Assembly (NCBI RefSeq): GCF_000510645.1
Contig: NZ_KI783301.1
Span: forward strand, 503,104 to 567,103
DNA: 64,000 nucleotides
Source of the DNA: Thermicanus aegyptius DSM 12793
GTDB lineage: Bacteria > Bacillota > Bacilli > Thermicanales > Thermicanaceae
Direction of reading: 5' to 3'
The position numbers were made by a program, and so were the translations under genes. The notes beneath the pieces are model-generated. The model was given only the letters and a program-made list of their open reading frames with translations, did not search any database and was not told the DNA's origin. Positions 62,185-64,000 of the stretch are shown piece after piece; position 1 is the stretch's first letter, and the number at the start of each line of letters is the position of its first letter.

Positions 62185-62575
62185 GTTGACTGATGGTTTG
62201 TTATTTTCTTCTGTAGTCATAACTTATCGCGGAAAATCGGTGACAATTCGGAATGTGGTGATTGATACAGGTGCGGCTGAGTCCATCATTTCAATCGATG
62301 CGGTAGATGATCTGTTCCACTCTTATGAACCCGATGATCAAATCCGTTTTATGAGAGGAATTGGAGGCAGAGAAGCGGCGATCCGAAGAAAAGTCGATCA
62401 CGTTCGGATGGATACCTTTGTGATCAAAGACTTTCGTATGGATTTTGGACCAATCGGAGAATATGACGGGATTAACGGTCTTATTGGTTTGGACGTGTTG
62501 ATTCCTGGAAAATTTATCGTTGATTTATCTCGAATGCAACTGTATACTGCGGACTCGCAAGTCGATGATAAATAA
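62174..62575 (+). CDS. Retropepsin-like aspartic protease
   Basis: 133 residues, one half of a pepsin-type fold that works as a dimer. The active-site motif is D31-T-G (VVIDTGAAESIIS), and the second signature GLIGLDVLIPGKFIVDL lies near residue 98, as in clan AA single-domain proteases. No signal peptide or membrane helix, so it is cytoplasmic. ATG 62174 has AGGAG about 11 bases upstream, inside the previous gene. Its target may be the small protein encoded just before it, or another cell protein (inference). Confidence 0.82.
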   Translation: MNLELTDGLLFSSVVITYRGKSVTIRNVVIDTGAAESIISIDAVDDLFHSYEPDDQIRFMRGIGGREAAIRRKVDHVRMDTFVIKDFRMDFGPIGEYDGINGLIGLDVLIPGKFIVDLSRMQLYTADSQVDDK

Positions 62576-62837
62576 ATGTGGTTTGAGGGAACCCTTGACG
62601 AAAAAATATCCATTTTTCTGCAGAGAGCTGAACTTCGAATTTTGCGTAGACGGTTTCTTTTGCAAACACTCTGAAACTTGTATTGGACTTGCTTTTTCTG
62701 TTTATTAAGTTCCGCGAAAACGACTGGTCCAAACCCGCCTCAGGGGAGTGAAACTTTTAATTGCAGGAAACGGTATAGATTATAATATAGGAAAAAATAG
62801 TGCTTTTTAATACAAAGAACGGGGGATTCACAAATGG

Positions 62838-62876
62838 AAGGTACTCTCGTGAGAGGTCGAGAGTGCTTTTTGTTTT
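62838..62876 (+). terminator. Hairpin with T tract
   Basis: ACTCTCG and CGAGAGT pair (about 62843-62864) around a TGAGAGGT loop, followed by TTTTTGTTTT. It is a terminator by shape, lying 260 bases after the protease gene. A ribosome site and a 19-codon frame starting at ATG 62834 run through it. Confidence 0.6.
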
Positions 62877-63065
62877 GGCAGTTAACGAGTTGATCAAATG
62901 AATTTCTCCATCTACCCCTCTAGTGGTTGAGAAGAATAGTAAAAGCTGAAAGTAAGCCGAATAATAAGTTATATTTTTTTGAGTTTAACGGATATATTTT
63001 ACAGATAAACGCTCCAAAATGGCCATTGAGCAAATATCAACAAATGCTACCATTTATTATGTATT

Positions 63066-63081
63066 TAGGTAGCGCTTACAT
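63066..63081 (+). promoter_or_regulatory. Possible catabolite-response (cre-like) site
   Basis: On the minus strand the site reads ATGTAAGCGCTACCTA, close to the cre consensus but with two mismatches in the right half. It sits 20 bases before the start of a sugar-type binding-protein gene, where CcpA or a LacI-type regulator could block expression. Confidence 0.3.
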
Positions 63082-63100
63082 CATATTGGAGGGGATATAA

Positions 63101-64000
63101 ATGAAGAAGCGACCGGCACTATTTTTAGTACTGGCACTATTTTTAGTAAGTATGCCGCTTTTGGCTGCGTGTTCTACCGGATCAACAGAAAAAAGTTCCG
63201 GGGGAGCAAATGAAACGAACGAAATAACAGTTTGGGCTTGGGATCCCAACTTTAATATCAAAGCGATGAACCTGGCAAAAGAAGCTTATAAGACGGTAGA
63301 TCCAAATCTAAATGTTAAAGTGATTGAAAACGCACAAGCCGATATTGTTCAAAAGTTAAATACATCTTTAAGTTCCGGCACTACTAAAGGGTTGCCAAAT
63401 ATTGTTCTAATAGAAGATTATCGTGCCCAAAGTTTCCTCAAAGCATATCCTGATGCATTCTATGATTTAAGTGGAACATTTAATGCGAGCGATTTTACTC
63501 AATACAAATTAGCTCCAACCAGTTTTAACGGCAAACAGTACGGTCTTCCATTCGATACCGGTGTTGCTGGACTCTATGTAAGAACCGACTATTTGGAAGC
63601 AGCAGGGTATACAGTAGATGACTTAAAAAATATTGATTGGAACAAATATATTGAAATAGGTAAGAAAGTTACAGAGGCGACCGGTAAAAAAATGCTAACA
63701 CAAGATCCCAAGGACCTCGGACTGATTCGCATGATGATACAGTCGAGTGGTTCATGGTATTTAAAGAATGATGGGACTACACCGAACATTGCAAACAACG
63801 CTGCGCTAAAGGAAGCATTTAAAACTTATAAATCGATTTTAGATGCAGGCCTTGTAAAGCCTGTATCTGATTGGAGTCAGTTTGTTGCAGGCTTTAATAG
63901 TGGTGATGTTGCGTCTGTTCCAACAGGTAACTGGATTACTCCTTCGATCAAAGCGGAAGCATCGCAAGCCGGCAAGTGGGCAGTGGTTCCCTTTCCGAAA
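63101..64000 (+). CDS. Sugar ABC transporter substrate-binding lipoprotein, 3' partial
   Basis: The frame opens at ATG 63101 (TTGGAGGGG upstream) and stays open to the window end, giving 300 residues. A signal peptide ends in lipobox LAAC (Cys about residue 24). The rest is SBP_bac_1 type (ITVWAWDPNFNIKAMNLAKEAYKTV, GLPFDTGVAGLYVRTDYLEAAG, QFVAGFNSGDVASVPTGNW), the family of sugar importers. The gene begins a probable sugar ABC operon beyond the window. Signal-peptide DNA contains an 18-base in-frame tandem duplication (63114-63147). Confidence 0.9.
   Translation, partial: MKKRPALFLVLALFLVSMPLLAACSTGSTEKSSGGANETNEITVWAWDPNFNIKAMNLAKEAYKTVDPNLNVKVIENAQADIVQKLNTSLSSGTTKGLPNIVLIEDYRAQSFLKAYPDAFYDLSGTFNASDFTQYKLAPTSFNGKQYGLPFDTGVAGLYVRTDYLEAAGYTVDDLKNIDWNKYIEIGKKVTEATGKKMLTQDPKDLGLIRMMIQSSGSWYLKNDGTTPNIANNAALKEAFKTYKSILDAGLVKPVSDWSQFVAGFNSGDVASVPTGNWITPSIKAEASQAGKWAVVPFPK
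63114..63147 (+). repeat. In-frame tandem duplication in a signal peptide
   Basis: GGCACTATTTTTAGTA occurs twice with an 18-base period (63114-63129 and 63132-63147), duplicating six residues (ALFLVL / ALFLVS) in the hydrophobic core. Confidence 0.85.

Larger units (their letters stand above)
62576..63100 (+). other. Intergenic region before the terminal sugar-binding protein
   Basis: About 525 bases without a convincing large gene. A T-rich hairpin with a tiny frame inside lies at 62834-62893 (listed separately), TATAAT lies at 62781-62786 and a cre-like site at 63066-63081. Short opposing frames at 62514-62732 have no recognised match. Confidence 0.5.

Noticed and set aside
62514-62732. 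Opposing short frames after the protease gene
   Set aside because: Both strands are open over the same 200 bases with no ribosome site and no recognised match, so no gene was called; repeat DNA is possible.
1-64000. CRISPR arrays, prophage, rRNA or tRNA genes
   Set aside because: I saw no regularly spaced direct repeats, no phage structural genes and no tRNA or rRNA sequence; the only tRNA-related element is the T-box.

Overview
The window reads as a stretch of chromosome from a spore-forming Firmicute of the order Bacillales. The evidence is a small acid-soluble spore protein (SspI family), AAGGAGG-type ribosome binding sites, frequent GTG and TTG starts, sigma-A promoters, a T-box before pheST, and the Bacillus-like order sspI, rRNA methyltransferase, pheS, pheT, zapA. 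Species is not determinable from the sequence alone. GC is intermediate and falls visibly in the accessory stretches (about 17.9-19.8 kb, 48.3-59.6 kb and the last 2 kb).

Layout. 0-4.2 kb: maltose/maltodextrin block: two MalF/MalG-type permeases (first cut by the window edge), a membrane-anchored GH13 alpha-glucanase and a LacI-type regulator. 4.3-9.7 kb: BI-1/YccA protein, B12-dependent radical SAM protein, SspI, KtrA/KtrC K+ channel gating subunit, SpoU-type methyltransferase, YitT protein. 9.8-15.3 kb: promoter plus Phe T-box, pheS, pheT, a convergent phosphodiester glycosidase, zapA. 15.5-17.9 kb: a GH65 phosphorylase that probably handles the maltose imported by the first block. 18.0-19.8 kb: a c-di-GMP pair (EAL phosphodiesterase and membrane-anchored PilZ receptor) and an XRE regulator. 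19.9-27.0 kb: MsrAB, a methyltransferase, lutABC for L-lactate oxidation, and a NatAB-like ABC exporter.

27.5-57.3 kb is dominated by peptide import. (i) A LytS/YesM kinase, an AraC-type response regulator and an unrecognised polytopic membrane protein precede a complete oligopeptide ABC operon that also carries a DUF1028 hydrolase-like gene; a structured RNA resembling the 5' end of a group II intron sits between its binding-protein and first permease genes. (ii) A TPP riboswitch controls a thiamine-precursor ABC importer with an MTH1187-type thiamine-binding protein. (iii) A second peptide system has a binding protein and two permeases but no ATPases, and is followed by a KAS III-like enzyme, an SDR reductase and a thiolase. 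(iv) A third peptide operon has an Lrp-type regulator, two half-size chromate-type transporters and an intracellular gamma-glutamyltransferase (the Bacillus ywrCBAD gene set) placed between its permease and ATPase genes.

57.4-64 kb is accessory: an ISLre2-like transposase remnant, an unrecognised two-gene unit behind a near-consensus promoter, an internally deleted IS200/IS605 element that keeps its right-end omega-RNA-like hairpin, a DUF4855 protein with a discoidin-like domain, a small gene paired with a retropepsin-like aspartic protease, and the start of a sugar-type ABC binding protein that runs off the window.

The best candidates for undescribed biology are the two-gene unit at 57.8-59.3 kb, the ywr-in-dpp operon, and the two-component/membrane-protein/peptide-transporter locus with its embedded structured RNA. 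None contains an obviously new catalytic machinery; the functional links proposed are inferences from gene order.
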